This document shows positions 8,641 through 17,122 of a DNA stretch of 64,000 bases, piece by piece. The position numbers were made by a program, and so were the translations under genes. This stretch comes from Bacteriovorax sp. Seq25_V (GTDB taxonomy: Bacteria; Bdellovibrionota; Bacteriovoracia; Bacteriovoracales; Bacteriovoracaceae), in assembly GCF_000447795.1 (NCBI RefSeq), contig NZ_AUNI01000015.1:1-64000 (forward strand), given 5' to 3'. The notes under the pieces are model-generated. The model was given only the letters and a program-made list of their open reading frames with translations, searched no databases and had not been told where the DNA came from. How positions within the stretch are numbered: position 1 is the first letter of the stretch; each line of letters begins with the position of its first letter.

Positions 8641-8690
8641 GGCTGGTCCTTTCCGGAAGCCTCGTGTTTAGCCCGTAGTTGCAAACACAG
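8641..8690 (+). other. Two adjacent hairpins in the flgE leader
   Basis: Hairpin 1: GGCT (8641-8644) with AGCC (8658-8661) plus inner TCC/GGA. Hairpin 2: GTGTTT (8664-8669) with AAACAC (8683-8688) around a 13-nt loop. They lie 60-110 bases before the flgE start, are GC-richer than the surroundings and have no T run, so they are more like a structured leader than a terminator. Confidence 0.4.
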
Positions 8691-8750
8691 TTTTCAATAA
8701 AAAATCCATTTATTCTATCGGCGTAATTTAAAGTCTAGGAGGGACGATAA

Positions 8751-10031
8751 ATGGGTATTTTAAGATCTTTTAACATTGGTGTATCTGGTTTAAACGCAGT
8801 TGGACAGGGAATGGGAGTTATCTCGGATAACATTTCTAACTCTGGAACTAACGGTTTCAAAGCTTCAAGAGCTGAATTTCAAGACGTATTAGCTGTATCT
8901 CTAAAAGGTATCGATGGTGGTGACCAGTTCGGTGCTGGGGTTAAGCTTTCACACATTAAACCTCTAATGTCACAAGGTGATGTTTCGAGAACTGAATCAA
9001 TTACAGACTTAGCAATTAACGGTGACGGTTTCTTTAAAGTTGAAGCGCCATTTGGACCAGGATTCACAAGAGATGGTTCTATGCACTTTGATAAAGAAGG
9101 AAATCTTGTTAATGCTGATGGATATAAAGTTGTTGGTTTCAAAGCTGATGCTGAAGGAAAAGTAACAACAAAAGAAGGTCCAATCAGACTTGGTAATACA
9201 ACAATTGCAGCACAAGCGACACAAAAAGTTAAAGTATCAATGAACTTAGATTCACGTGCTGAAGTAAAACAATTTGACCCATTAAAGCCAGAAGAGACAT
9301 CAAACTTTTCTAATTCAATGACTGTTTATGACAATGTTGGTACAGCAAGACTTGTAACAACTTTCTTTAATAAGACAGCTGATAACAACTGGACATATAG
9401 AGTTATGTCAGATGGTGCAGATGTAAATGGTGGAACACCTGGTGTAATGGTAACTCAAGCTGAAGGTAACCTAATCTTCAACGATAAAGGCCAATTACAA
9501 CAAGAAGTAGAAATATCTAATTCATTTAATTTTAATAAAGGTGCTGCTGCCGATCAAAAAATTGCATTCAACTTTGGTGAGTCAATTTCAGAAGGTGGTG
9601 ACGGAACTGAAGCATCAACTCAGTATGGTTCTGGATCAGCACTTGCAAGACATACGCAAGATGGTTCATCTGCTGCGACACTTGCATCTCTTTCATTCAA
9701 TGATAAAGGGATTCTTACTGCAGTATATGACAATGGTGAAGCAAGAGATATCGCTCAAATTGCTGTTGCAAAATTTGAAAACAACGAAGGTCTTTTCAAA
9801 GTAGGGAAGAACTTATTTAAAGAATCAAGAAACTCAGGACAACCAGCAATGGGGCAACCAGGTGATGCAGGACGTGGTGAAGTTCTTTCGAAATCAATCG
9901 AACTTTCAAACGTTGATATTGCAAATGAGTTCGTAAGCTTAATGACAGCACAAAGAAATTTCCAAGCAAATGCGAAGACGATTGGAACAGCTGATCAAAT
10001 GTTACAAGAAATCTTTAGAATGAAAGGTTAA
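8751..10031 (+). CDS. flgE: Flagellar hook protein FlgE
   Basis: 426 residues. The N-terminus carries the rod/hook signature (FNIGVSGLNAVGQGMGVISDNISNSGTNGFKAS) with the ANxxNxxT-like motif. The FlgE-specific D1 region follows (TESITDLAINGDGFFKVE, GFTRDGSMHFDKEGNLVNADGYKVVG). The C-terminus is the matching amphipathic D0 helix (SNVDIANEFVSLMTAQRNFQANAKTIGTADQMLQEI). AGGAGGG lies 7 bases before the ATG, a very strong ribosome site that fits a structural protein needed in ~100 copies per hook. It is the last gene of the cluster, followed by a terminator. Confidence 0.96.
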   Translation: MGILRSFNIGVSGLNAVGQGMGVISDNISNSGTNGFKASRAEFQDVLAVSLKGIDGGDQFGAGVKLSHIKPLMSQGDVSRTESITDLAINGDGFFKVEAPFGPGFTRDGSMHFDKEGNLVNADGYKVVGFKADAEGKVTTKEGPIRLGNTTIAAQATQKVKVSMNLDSRAEVKQFDPLKPEETSNFSNSMTVYDNVGTARLVTTFFNKTADNNWTYRVMSDGADVNGGTPGVMVTQAEGNLIFNDKGQLQQEVEISNSFNFNKGAAADQKIAFNFGESISEGGDGTEASTQYGSGSALARHTQDGSSAATLASLSFNDKGILTAVYDNGEARDIAQIAVAKFENNEGLFKVGKNLFKESRNSGQPAMGQPGDAGRGEVLSKSIELSNVDIANEFVSLMTAQRNFQANAKTIGTADQMLQEIFRMKG

Positions 10032-10068
10032 TAACCGATAGTTAGTCTTAAAATATCTCTCCAAGCAT

Positions 10069-10093
10069 AAGGGTCAGTTTTCTGGCCCTTTGC
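10069..10093 (+). terminator. Terminator after flgE
   Basis: AAGGGTCAG (10069-10077) pairs with CTGGCCCTT (10082-10090; one G-U pair), 4-nt T loop, then a short TT. Confidence 0.7.
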
Positions 10094-10272
10094 CATTTGT
10101 AGGAGGCATAAAATTTCTAACTGATTGAAAATATGGTTGTGTTGAAATCTATGTTTCTGTTCATAATTGTGCATCTTTCATAGTTTATAAAAAATAAGCT
10201 AAAATTCAAAATTTTCGTATGATTATATACTCAGTTGAATTGGGGTAGAAATTTCCAAGTAGGAGTATCACT

Positions 10273-10629
10273 ATGTATAAATTCTTTATTGTTTCAGTAG
10301 TTAGTTTTTTTGCTTTTGGTGAATGTGTACTTCATTACAATAGAACAGCCTGTGGAGGACAGCATAGAAATGGAAAGACAAATCAGGCAATGAGTTATTT
10401 AAAGTGCTCAGGAGATAAAGAATGTGACAAAACTGTTAGTGCTTCATCTATGGAGCAGTGTCAGGAAGCCGCACTAAAAGCCTGTTCTAATAGAAGATTT
10501 GATATAACAAAGAGAAAGGTAATTACTGCAAAGTGGAATGGTGCAGCGATTAAAGATAAGCATGGTAACGAAGATTTTTGTTTAAAATATGAAAAGAGAG
10601 CTCAAGAATTTGATCAATGTTTAGAATAG
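10273..10629 (+). CDS. Small secreted Cys-rich protein
   Basis: 118 residues. The hydrophobic N-terminus (MYKFFIVSVVSFFAFG) is a probable signal peptide. The mature part holds eight Cys, suggesting four disulfides, and is basic and Lys/Asn-rich in the middle. AGGAG precedes the ATG by about 8 bases. No family recognised. It is convergent with the ferredoxin gene and separated from it by a perfect palindrome. Confidence 0.6.
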   Translation: MYKFFIVSVVSFFAFGECVLHYNRTACGGQHRNGKTNQAMSYLKCSGDKECDKTVSASSMEQCQEAALKACSNRRFDITKRKVITAKWNGAAIKDKHGNEDFCLKYEKRAQEFDQCLE

Positions 10630-10636
10630 AAATATT

Positions 10637-10662
10637 GCTAGGAAGCTTTAAAGCTTCCTAGC
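10637..10662. terminator. Perfect 26-bp palindrome between convergent genes
   Basis: 13-bp arms GCTAGGAAGCTTT / AAAGCTTCCTAGC with no spacer. It sits 7 bp after the + strand stop and 10 bp after the - strand ferredoxin stop, so it probably ends both transcripts. Neither side has a long T run. Confidence 0.6.
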
Positions 10663-10672
10663 TTCACATGAA

Positions 10673-10906
10673 TTATTCGCCATCTTGTCCAATAGCTTCA
10701 ACCGGGCAAGCTTCAAGAGCAGAGATACACTCTTCGAGTTCACTTGCATTTTGTGGCTGAAGTTTTACATACGCATGGCCGTCTTCATCATTCATTGCAA
10801 AGAACCTTTCAGCTTCCATAACACAGGCATCACATGCGATACACTGATCATCAACATAGAACTTTCCAGGTGCGTTTAGTGCAAATTTAGAATTCTTATC
10901 GGCCAT
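10673..10906 (-). CDS. Ferredoxin, single [4Fe-4S] cluster
   Basis: 77 residues, acidic. Cluster ligands are the CIACDAC run (Cys22, Cys25, Cys28) and the distal Cys67 in EACPVEAI; Cys60 may form the usual disulfide or be free. This is the short monocluster ferredoxin pattern used as a low-potential electron carrier in the cytoplasm. It starts 11 bases after the end of the PpiD-like gene on the same strand, with AGGATAGG before its ATG, so the two are likely cotranscribed. No partner oxidoreductase is adjacent. Confidence 0.9.
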   Translation of the reverse strand: MADKNSKFALNAPGKFYVDDQCIACDACVMEAERFFAMNDEDGHAYVKLQPQNASELEECISALEACPVEAIGQDGE

Positions 10907-10917
10907 ATCCTATCCTC

Positions 10918-12384
10918 TTATTGGTTTGGTAATCTCGCAAATTTATTTTGCTTAAATGTATAACTCTCACCAAGCTTTTCGATCATTACTTTCATCGTTT
11001 GAGAAGAGATCATATTTTTTAGTTGTGAAAGATCATAGTCTTTTGAAGTATCTTTACTTGGCCCAGAAGCGACGATGACTACTTTCGTTCCTTCATTAAC
11101 AGTAAAAACACCTTTTTCTTTGCTAAATAACTCGTTCACAAATTCTTGTTTAAATGCTTGATCAGCTCCGAAGCCTTCAAGTTTATTAACTGTGATCCCT
11201 TCTTTTAAGCTTAGGCTATATTTCTTTTTAAGTTCTTTTAAATCTTTTCCTGAATTTAGTCTAGTAGTAACTTCTTCAGTAGCTTTTGTTACAAGGTCTT
11301 TTACATCCTTTTCTTTTTGAATGAATTCCTTAGCAATTTTTGTTTCAAAATCTATTAAGTTAGCTTCTTTTGCTTCTTTCTTTGCCTCTGCAAGAATAAG
11401 GTGATAACCAAATTCTGTTTTTACTGGACCTGAAATTTGTCCTGCTTTCATTGCAAAAAGAGCTTTTTCAAACTCTGGAACCATTTGGCCACGTGATACC
11501 CAGTTAAGGTTTCCACCAGTTGTTTTCCCGCTTGGCTCGTCAGTAAATTTCTTTGCCATTGCCATGAAGTTTTTAACAGTAAGGTCTTTCTTGATATTTT
11601 CTGCTTTTGCTAGAGCATCTTTTTCTTTTCCATCTTTAACTGTAATAAGAATGTGTCTTGCTTGAATTTGTTCTTTTTGACTAAGACTTTCTTTTCTTGA
11701 GTTAAAAGCAGCTTCAACTCTTTTCTTATTAACATCTTGAGCTAAGTAATCTGAAATTTCTTTTTTAGAGATCTCAAGAGTTTTCTTAATATCATCAGCA
11801 TTGATTGTAATGATATCAGTTAATCTCTTATCTTTATAAAGAGTGTTAAGTGTAGTTAAAAGATCTGAAGAGAAAGAAATATCTGTCGCTAGTGCTTGAA
11901 GCTTCTGATCTCTTAGTCTATTTAGTGTATCTGCTTCGAAATCCTCAGGCGTTAGTTGGTTATACGCAAGAAGAGTCTTGTATTTTGAAAGATCAAACTG
12001 TCCATTAGTTAGGAAGTAAGGAGCTTTTTTAATATCTTCTTTAATTGCTTCACTTCCAACTGCCATTCCTGCTTCTTCAGCAAGGATTAGTCTTAGCTTA
12101 GATGAAACAAGGTTTCTAACCGCGCTATCGTATACTTTGTATTGTTCAAGTTCATTAGAAGTTAGTGGTTGTCCACCCTTGAAAATCTGCGCGTAGAATT
12201 GTGACTGTCTTTGAATCTCGGCATTGAATTCTCTTACTTTGATATCATGTGAACCTACTGTTCCAATTGTGTCTGGTGTTCCGGTACCAAAGAATGGTCC
12301 ACTCATCACGAATGAAATTACGATAATCCCGATAAAAAGAGTCAGGAAAATCTGTGATGATTTTTTTTGAAAACTAGATGACAT
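10918..12384 (-). CDS. PpiD/SurA-like peptidyl-prolyl isomerase, membrane-anchored
   Basis: 488 residues from the chosen start. One N-terminal transmembrane segment (IFLTLFIGIIVISFVMSGPFFG) is followed by a SurA_N-type chaperone region with GTVGSHDIKVREFNAEIQRQ. A single parvulin domain follows in the middle (QARHILITVKDG ... FTDEPSGKTTGGNLNWVSRGQMVPEFEKALFAMKAG ... EFGYHLILAE), then a second chaperone region. The topology is that of PpiD, which folds outer-membrane and secreted proteins near the Sec exit. GGAGAAAGAA lies before the ATG at 12384; the ATG at 12396 lacks a ribosome site. It is divergent from the mreC operon. Confidence 0.88.
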   Translation of the reverse strand: MSSSFQKKSSQIFLTLFIGIIVISFVMSGPFFGTGTPDTIGTVGSHDIKVREFNAEIQRQSQFYAQIFKGGQPLTSNELEQYKVYDSAVRNLVSSKLRLILAEEAGMAVGSEAIKEDIKKAPYFLTNGQFDLSKYKTLLAYNQLTPEDFEADTLNRLRDQKLQALATDISFSSDLLTTLNTLYKDKRLTDIITINADDIKKTLEISKKEISDYLAQDVNKKRVEAAFNSRKESLSQKEQIQARHILITVKDGKEKDALAKAENIKKDLTVKNFMAMAKKFTDEPSGKTTGGNLNWVSRGQMVPEFEKALFAMKAGQISGPVKTEFGYHLILAEAKKEAKEANLIDFETKIAKEFIQKEKDVKDLVTKATEEVTTRLNSGKDLKELKKKYSLSLKEGITVNKLEGFGADQAFKQEFVNELFSKEKGVFTVNEGTKVVIVASGPSKDTSKDYDLSQLKNMISSQTMKVMIEKLGESYTFKQNKFARLPNQ

Positions 12385-12511
12385 TTCTTTCTCCATGAAA
12401 AGGTTTGTGGGGATTATTATTATCTAAATAGCTCATATCGTAAAGAATATTGGCAGTTGCTTATAATGAATGTACTCTTTTAATGCTTGTAAAAAAAATT
12501 TTAGGGGAAAT

Positions 12512-13396
12512 ATGAATTTATCGGTCAATGAAGGATCAAAACTAAAGTCAGTTGTGAATGTTTTAGTCCTCTCTTTAGCCCTGTGGGGTGTGTCAAAAAG
12601 GGATGTTAACGTTAAAGAAACGACGATTTTTGAAAATATAATGATGGATACGTTAGCACCGCTCCAAAGAGGTGTAACTTTTACGCATAACAAAATTGTT
12701 TCGTTTTTTGATCATTATTTATTTAATGTAAACGCGTCAAAAATTAATGTGGGGCTTACATCAAAGGTTGCAGAGCTTGAAAAGGAAGTATTCAACCTTG
12801 AGCAGATTAAAGATGAAAACAAGAGACTTAAAGATCTTCTCGAGTTCGGTGAAGAGGTTCAATATAAGAAAATTCTTGCTCAGATTGTAGCGTGGGACTC
12901 ATCAAGTGACTTTCGCGTGATTCGTATTAATAAAGGTTCGTCACATGGAATTCGTCTGCAGTCGACTGTTATTACGGCAAATGGGGTAGTTGGTTATATA
13001 TATCGCTTAACGGAACATTTTGCAGATATTCTAACGATCCTCGACCCAAGTAATAGAGTAGACGTTATTGTTAATAGAACTCGTAGTAATGGAATCCTTG
13101 AAGGCTTTGCAGGTGGGAAATGTATGATGAAATATGTTACTCGTACTGATCCTGTTAGATTAAATGATCTTGTTCTGACTTCAGGTCTTGGAAATATTTA
13201 TCCAAAAGGTTTAAAAGTTGGAATCGTTTCACGTGTTGAACGCGAAAGTTATGGTATCACTCAAAATATTGTTGTTTCACCAACGGTAGATTTTTCAAAG
13301 CTTGAAGAAGTTGCAGTACTAGTTTCCGATGCAAATCAGAAAAAGATGAATGAGTGGCAGGCCCTTGATGAGGCTGACGGAGATGATGAGAAATGA
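12512..13396 (+). CDS. mreC: Rod shape-determining protein MreC
   Basis: 294 residues from the ATG at 12512, which has AGGGGAAA before it; an upstream in-frame ATG at 12470 lacks one. One N-terminal membrane anchor, a coiled coil (VAELEKEVFNLEQIKDENKRLKDLL), then the beta-barrel MreC core (VAWDSSSDFRVIRINKGSSHGI, VVGYIYRLTEHFADILTILDPSNRVDVIV, VLTSGLGNIYPKGLKVGIVS). MreC links cytoplasmic MreB filaments to PBP2/RodA in the periplasm. It is the first gene of a four-gene elongasome operon; mreB is not in the window. It overlaps mreD by 4 bases (ATGA). Confidence 0.95.
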   Translation: MNLSVNEGSKLKSVVNVLVLSLALWGVSKRDVNVKETTIFENIMMDTLAPLQRGVTFTHNKIVSFFDHYLFNVNASKINVGLTSKVAELEKEVFNLEQIKDENKRLKDLLEFGEEVQYKKILAQIVAWDSSSDFRVIRINKGSSHGIRLQSTVITANGVVGYIYRLTEHFADILTILDPSNRVDVIVNRTRSNGILEGFAGGKCMMKYVTRTDPVRLNDLVLTSGLGNIYPKGLKVGIVSRVERESYGITQNIVVSPTVDFSKLEEVAVLVSDANQKKMNEWQALDEADGDDEK

Positions 13397-13929
13397 TGAG
13401 AATTAGATCGCGCGAAATTGTGCCAAGACTTTTTATAACAATTTTAATACTTATAGTACTCGAAGTGATGTCGAGTGCATTTCTACCGTTATTTGGCATC
13501 AGTAAATACATGATTCCCTTTAACGTTTTGATTGTTCTTTTTTTAGGTTTTAAGCTTGAAAATCCCTACCTTGCTTTGATGATTGTTGCAGTTCAGTACT
13601 TTCATTCAATTTTTACTATTGAAGGCTGGGAGATGGGAACTATTGCAGGTGTTCTAATTTGTATCATCATATCTTACTTAAGAGACATTCTGCATTTTAC
13701 AAGTAGTATCGTAACAATTCTTGTTACTCAGATGTTCCAATTTATTTGGTTTGTGATTCTTTCTTCGCTCCTTTATTTGAAGCTTGGGAGCTTTGATTAT
13801 ATCGTCGAAAAATTTTGGCGATTTATTCCTGAAAGTATCGTTATCTCGCTTGTAGCACCATTTTTCTTTTCTGTTCTCGACAAGGTTTGGGGAGTAAGAG
13901 ATGAAGGTCTGATGGGAGATCGTAGTTAA
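13393..13929 (+). CDS. mreD: Rod shape-determining membrane protein MreD
   Basis: 178 residues, almost entirely hydrophobic with about five to six membrane segments and short loops, as in MreD. Sequence conservation in this family is weak, so the call rests on hydropathy, length and position between mreC and the PBP2 gene. A second ATG at 13396 is equally possible. The stop overlaps the mrdA start by one base (TAATG). Confidence 0.88.
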   Translation: MMRIRSREIVPRLFITILILIVLEVMSSAFLPLFGISKYMIPFNVLIVLFLGFKLENPYLALMIVAVQYFHSIFTIEGWEMGTIAGVLICIIISYLRDILHFTSSIVTILVTQMFQFIWFVILSSLLYLKLGSFDYIVEKFWRFIPESIVISLVAPFFFSVLDKVWGVRDEGLMGDRS

Positions 13930-15923
13930 TGTTTGGAGAAGAAGAAGTTGTAAAGTCCCATAAGGGACGAGCAGATATTCTACTAACACTAATTACTCTG
14001 TGTTTTGGAATTATTTTAATTAGACTTTGGTATCTTCAAATCTACCAAGGGGACATGCTTTATCAGTACTCATTGAATAATCGTCTTCGTAAAGAAGTTA
14101 TTACGGCTCCACGCGGAATGATTTTCAGTAGAAATAATCAATTATTAGTTCATAATATTCCGCGTTTTGATGCAATCATTATTCCTCAGTATCTTGTTAA
14201 TAAAAAGCAGACACTTGAAAAACTTTCTAAGATCCTTGATATGGATGTAAAGGATATTGAAGATACACTTGCTAAATTTAGAGGACAGGCCAAGTATCGT
14301 CCAGTTCGTATTAAAAAGAATCTTTCAAAACAAGAAGTTGCTATTATTGAAACTGAGAATGAGAAGATGCCAGGTGTCCAAGTCGAAACCTTTATTTCTC
14401 GTGAATATCGCGATGCAAACGTCGGAAGTCATCTCCTAGGATACATTTCAGAAATATCTCAGAGCCAACTACCAAAATATATTAAGCGTGATAACTATGA
14501 TTATAAACTTGGAGACTTTATTGGTCAGGCAGGAGTCGAAGAAGAGTTTGACCACTATCTCCGTGGAGATGATGGTTATCAGTTTATGGAGGTTGATGCC
14601 AGAGGAAGAATGAAGAGAGTTATTAGTTCAAATAATCTCTTTGCTGGAATCGAAAATAAACCTGCAACCCCCGGGGAGAATATTCGTTTAACTATTGATC
14701 GTGACCTTCAGTTGACTGCTTTTAATGCACTTGAGGGGAAGGTTGGAAGTGTTGTCGCTATTGATGTAAATACTGGTGAAGTACTTTCTATGGTTTCAAG
14801 ACCAAGTTATGACCCGACACAATTTTCACGTGGATTAACTTCGGCGTATTGGGCAAGTCTTGTTAATGATGAGAATAACCCTCTAAGAGATAGAACAATT
14901 CAAGAGCATTATCCTCCGGGATCAACTTATAAGACCTTTACTGCTATTACGGCACTCGAAAAAAAACTTATAAAACCTGATGAGGAGTTAATGTGTGGCC
15001 CAACTTTTAAATTAGGGCGTAGAACTTTCCACGACTGGAAAAAGAATGGACACGGTAAGACCGATGTATATAAATCACTTCGCTCTTCTGTAGACGTTTA
15101 TTTTTATAAACTTGCCGCACAATTTGATGCCGACGACCTTGCTCACTATGCAAAGATGTTTGGACTTGGAGCCAAAACTGAGATTACACTTCCTCGCGAA
15201 ACTTCAGGGTGGATACCAACTAAAGAATGGAAGAAAAAAAGATTTGGAGTTGAATGGCAGTTGGGTGAGAACCTGATCCATGCTATCGGACAGGGTTTCA
15301 ACCTTGTGACACCATTACAGCTCGCACTCAGTTACGCAGCTATTGCAAATAATGGGACTGTGTATCGCCCACAAATTATTAAAGAGATTTTTACGAACTC
15401 AGGAGAAGTTGTTAAATCTTTTGAGCCAGAAGTTGTGAGTAAGGCTGAAGTTAGTCAGGAAACTCTTGATGCTGTTAAGAAAGGTCTTTACGAAGTAGTT
15501 AATGAAAGAAAAGGTACGGCCTGGTGGTATCGTGGACGTGGGATTCGCATGGCCGGGAAAACTGGCACGGCGCAGGTTATTAGTATGACCTCTAAGGAGC
15601 TTTTCTCTAAGTGTGAAGAGATGCCATATCGTAATCGTCACCATGGGTTATTCGTTGCTTTTGCCCCATTTGATAATCCAAAAATTGCTGTCGCTGCTAT
15701 TGTCGAACATGGTTGCCATGGATCGAGTGCTGGAGCACCAATTGTGCGTGATGTGATGGAAACTTATATGAAGAAGTATTATCCAGAAGATTACGAAAGA
15801 TATGCAAAAGAAGATAAGGCGGCTTATCTGGAAATGCTTAGAAAAGAAAAAGAAGAAAAATTAAAAAAAGAAGCTGAAGCAGCTGCAGAAGAGAATACTC
15901 CTGCTCCGTCTGATGATGAATAA
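13929..15923 (+). CDS. mrdA: Penicillin-binding protein 2 (elongation transpeptidase)
   Basis: 664 residues, inner-membrane anchored by a helix near residues 18-38. The PBP dimerisation/pedestal domain follows (APRGMIFSRNNQLLVHN, LGYISEIS, GQAGVEEEFDHYLRGDDG). The transpeptidase domain has the catalytic SxxK in PPGSTYKTF (~residue 332), a second motif SVD in RSSVDVYFYK, and KTG in MAGKTGTAQV (~543). PBP2 cross-links peptidoglycan during lateral growth with RodA. The C-terminal ~50 residues are an unusual Lys/Glu/Ala-rich tail (EKEEKLKKEAEAAAEE) after the domain end. Operon position after mreD supports the call. Confidence 0.96.
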   Translation: MFGEEEVVKSHKGRADILLTLITLCFGIILIRLWYLQIYQGDMLYQYSLNNRLRKEVITAPRGMIFSRNNQLLVHNIPRFDAIIIPQYLVNKKQTLEKLSKILDMDVKDIEDTLAKFRGQAKYRPVRIKKNLSKQEVAIIETENEKMPGVQVETFISREYRDANVGSHLLGYISEISQSQLPKYIKRDNYDYKLGDFIGQAGVEEEFDHYLRGDDGYQFMEVDARGRMKRVISSNNLFAGIENKPATPGENIRLTIDRDLQLTAFNALEGKVGSVVAIDVNTGEVLSMVSRPSYDPTQFSRGLTSAYWASLVNDENNPLRDRTIQEHYPPGSTYKTFTAITALEKKLIKPDEELMCGPTFKLGRRTFHDWKKNGHGKTDVYKSLRSSVDVYFYKLAAQFDADDLAHYAKMFGLGAKTEITLPRETSGWIPTKEWKKKRFGVEWQLGENLIHAIGQGFNLVTPLQLALSYAAIANNGTVYRPQIIKEIFTNSGEVVKSFEPEVVSKAEVSQETLDAVKKGLYEVVNERKGTAWWYRGRGIRMAGKTGTAQVISMTSKELFSKCEEMPYRNRHHGLFVAFAPFDNPKIAVAAIVEHGCHGSSAGAPIVRDVMETYMKKYYPEDYERYAKEDKAAYLEMLRKEKEEKLKKEAEAAAEENTPAPSDDE

Positions 15924-15935
15924 TTAGGAATTTAA

Positions 15936-17048
15936 ATGGACGCTAGTACGATAAAGGATTTTTTTAAAAGATATGATTTCTCATTTTTTGGAATCGCTAT
16001 AGTGATTTTTCTATTTGGGATCATTAATTTATATTCTGCAACTCATGCGTCTCTAAACGACCATCATGCAAATCTATATAAAGTACAACTTGGTTGGTTC
16101 TTTCTTTCTCTCGTCGTAGGTTTTGCGATTAGTTTTATTCAAGCTAAGAATTTTCAACGATTCTCTTGGGCCATTTATTTATTCAATGTTTTTCTTCTCG
16201 TTCTTGTTCTTTTTCTTGGACATCAGGGAATGGGGGCGAGACGTTGGCTTCTTCTGGGTCCTATTAGAGTTCAGCCTTCAGAGTTAATGAAGCTCTCTCT
16301 GGTATTTATACTTGCTCGTTGGTTTTCAAAAAACTCGCCGGATCAGGAAATGGGAATCAAAGAATTGATTGCACCACTATTATTAACACTTGTTCCAACT
16401 GTTCTTACTGTTCTAGAGCCAGATCTTGGTACGGGATTACTCCTGTTACTTATATTTTTTATCATGGCTTTTTTTAGAAAATTAAAATGGAAGAGTTTGG
16501 GAATCATTGCTTTAGTTGGTCTAATTTCTGGTGCGGCGATGTACCAATTTGGTCTTAAAGAATATCAAAGAAATAGAATTAAGACTTTTATTAACCCAAC
16601 TGCAGATGCAAAGGGTACTGGTTATAATGCAATTCAATCTAAGATAGCAATTGGGTCTGGAAAGTTTCTAGGAAAAGGTTTTCGAAAATCTTCTCAAGCT
16701 TCTTTGAACTATCTTCCTGAAAATCATACGGACTTTGTTTTCTCTATCTACAATGAAGAACATGGTTTTTTTGGTTCAATTCTTCTTATTGGATTATATC
16801 TCTTTCTCTTTTATCGTTTCATTTGGCTTTCAATGAATGTGCCTAAGATTTTTGACTCCGTTGTTATTATAGGTTTGATGTCCATTTTCTTTTGGCACAC
16901 ATTTATCAACATGGGTATGGTTATGGGTTTGCTTCCTGTTGTTGGACTCCCTCTTCCTCTAATGTCATATGGAGGGTCATCGCTTCTAACATTTGGTATT
17001 TGTTGCGGTGTTGCGACTTCAATTTCAAACTCTCGAAATATGTTTTAA
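15936..17048 (+). CDS. rodA: RodA peptidoglycan glycosyltransferase (SEDS family)
   Basis: 370 residues with about ten membrane helices. SEDS signatures are present: GMGARRWLLLGPIRVQPSEL, LEPDLGTGLLLLL, LPENHTDFVFSIYNEEHGF (with the Asp required for polymerisation) and VVGLPLPLMSYGGSSL near the C-terminus. RodA polymerises lipid II and works in complex with PBP2, encoded 12 bases upstream. AGGAA lies before the ATG. It closes the mreC-mreD-mrdA-rodA operon. Confidence 0.96.
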   Translation: MDASTIKDFFKRYDFSFFGIAIVIFLFGIINLYSATHASLNDHHANLYKVQLGWFFLSLVVGFAISFIQAKNFQRFSWAIYLFNVFLLVLVLFLGHQGMGARRWLLLGPIRVQPSELMKLSLVFILARWFSKNSPDQEMGIKELIAPLLLTLVPTVLTVLEPDLGTGLLLLLIFFIMAFFRKLKWKSLGIIALVGLISGAAMYQFGLKEYQRNRIKTFINPTADAKGTGYNAIQSKIAIGSGKFLGKGFRKSSQASLNYLPENHTDFVFSIYNEEHGFFGSILLIGLYLFLFYRFIWLSMNVPKIFDSVVIIGLMSIFFWHTFINMGMVMGLLPVVGLPLPLMSYGGSSLLTFGICCGVATSISNSRNMF

Positions 17049-17122
17049 ATGTTAAGATATCCCAATGATTGATTTGGGAAAAGATATACAGCTTTTGAAC
17101 AAAAAGAACGATAATTAGTAGT

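Noticed and set aside
8670-8684. Sigma-54 promoter TAGCCCG...TTGCA before flgE
   Set aside because: Spacing is one base short and the GG of the -24 element is missing; treated as part of a structured leader.
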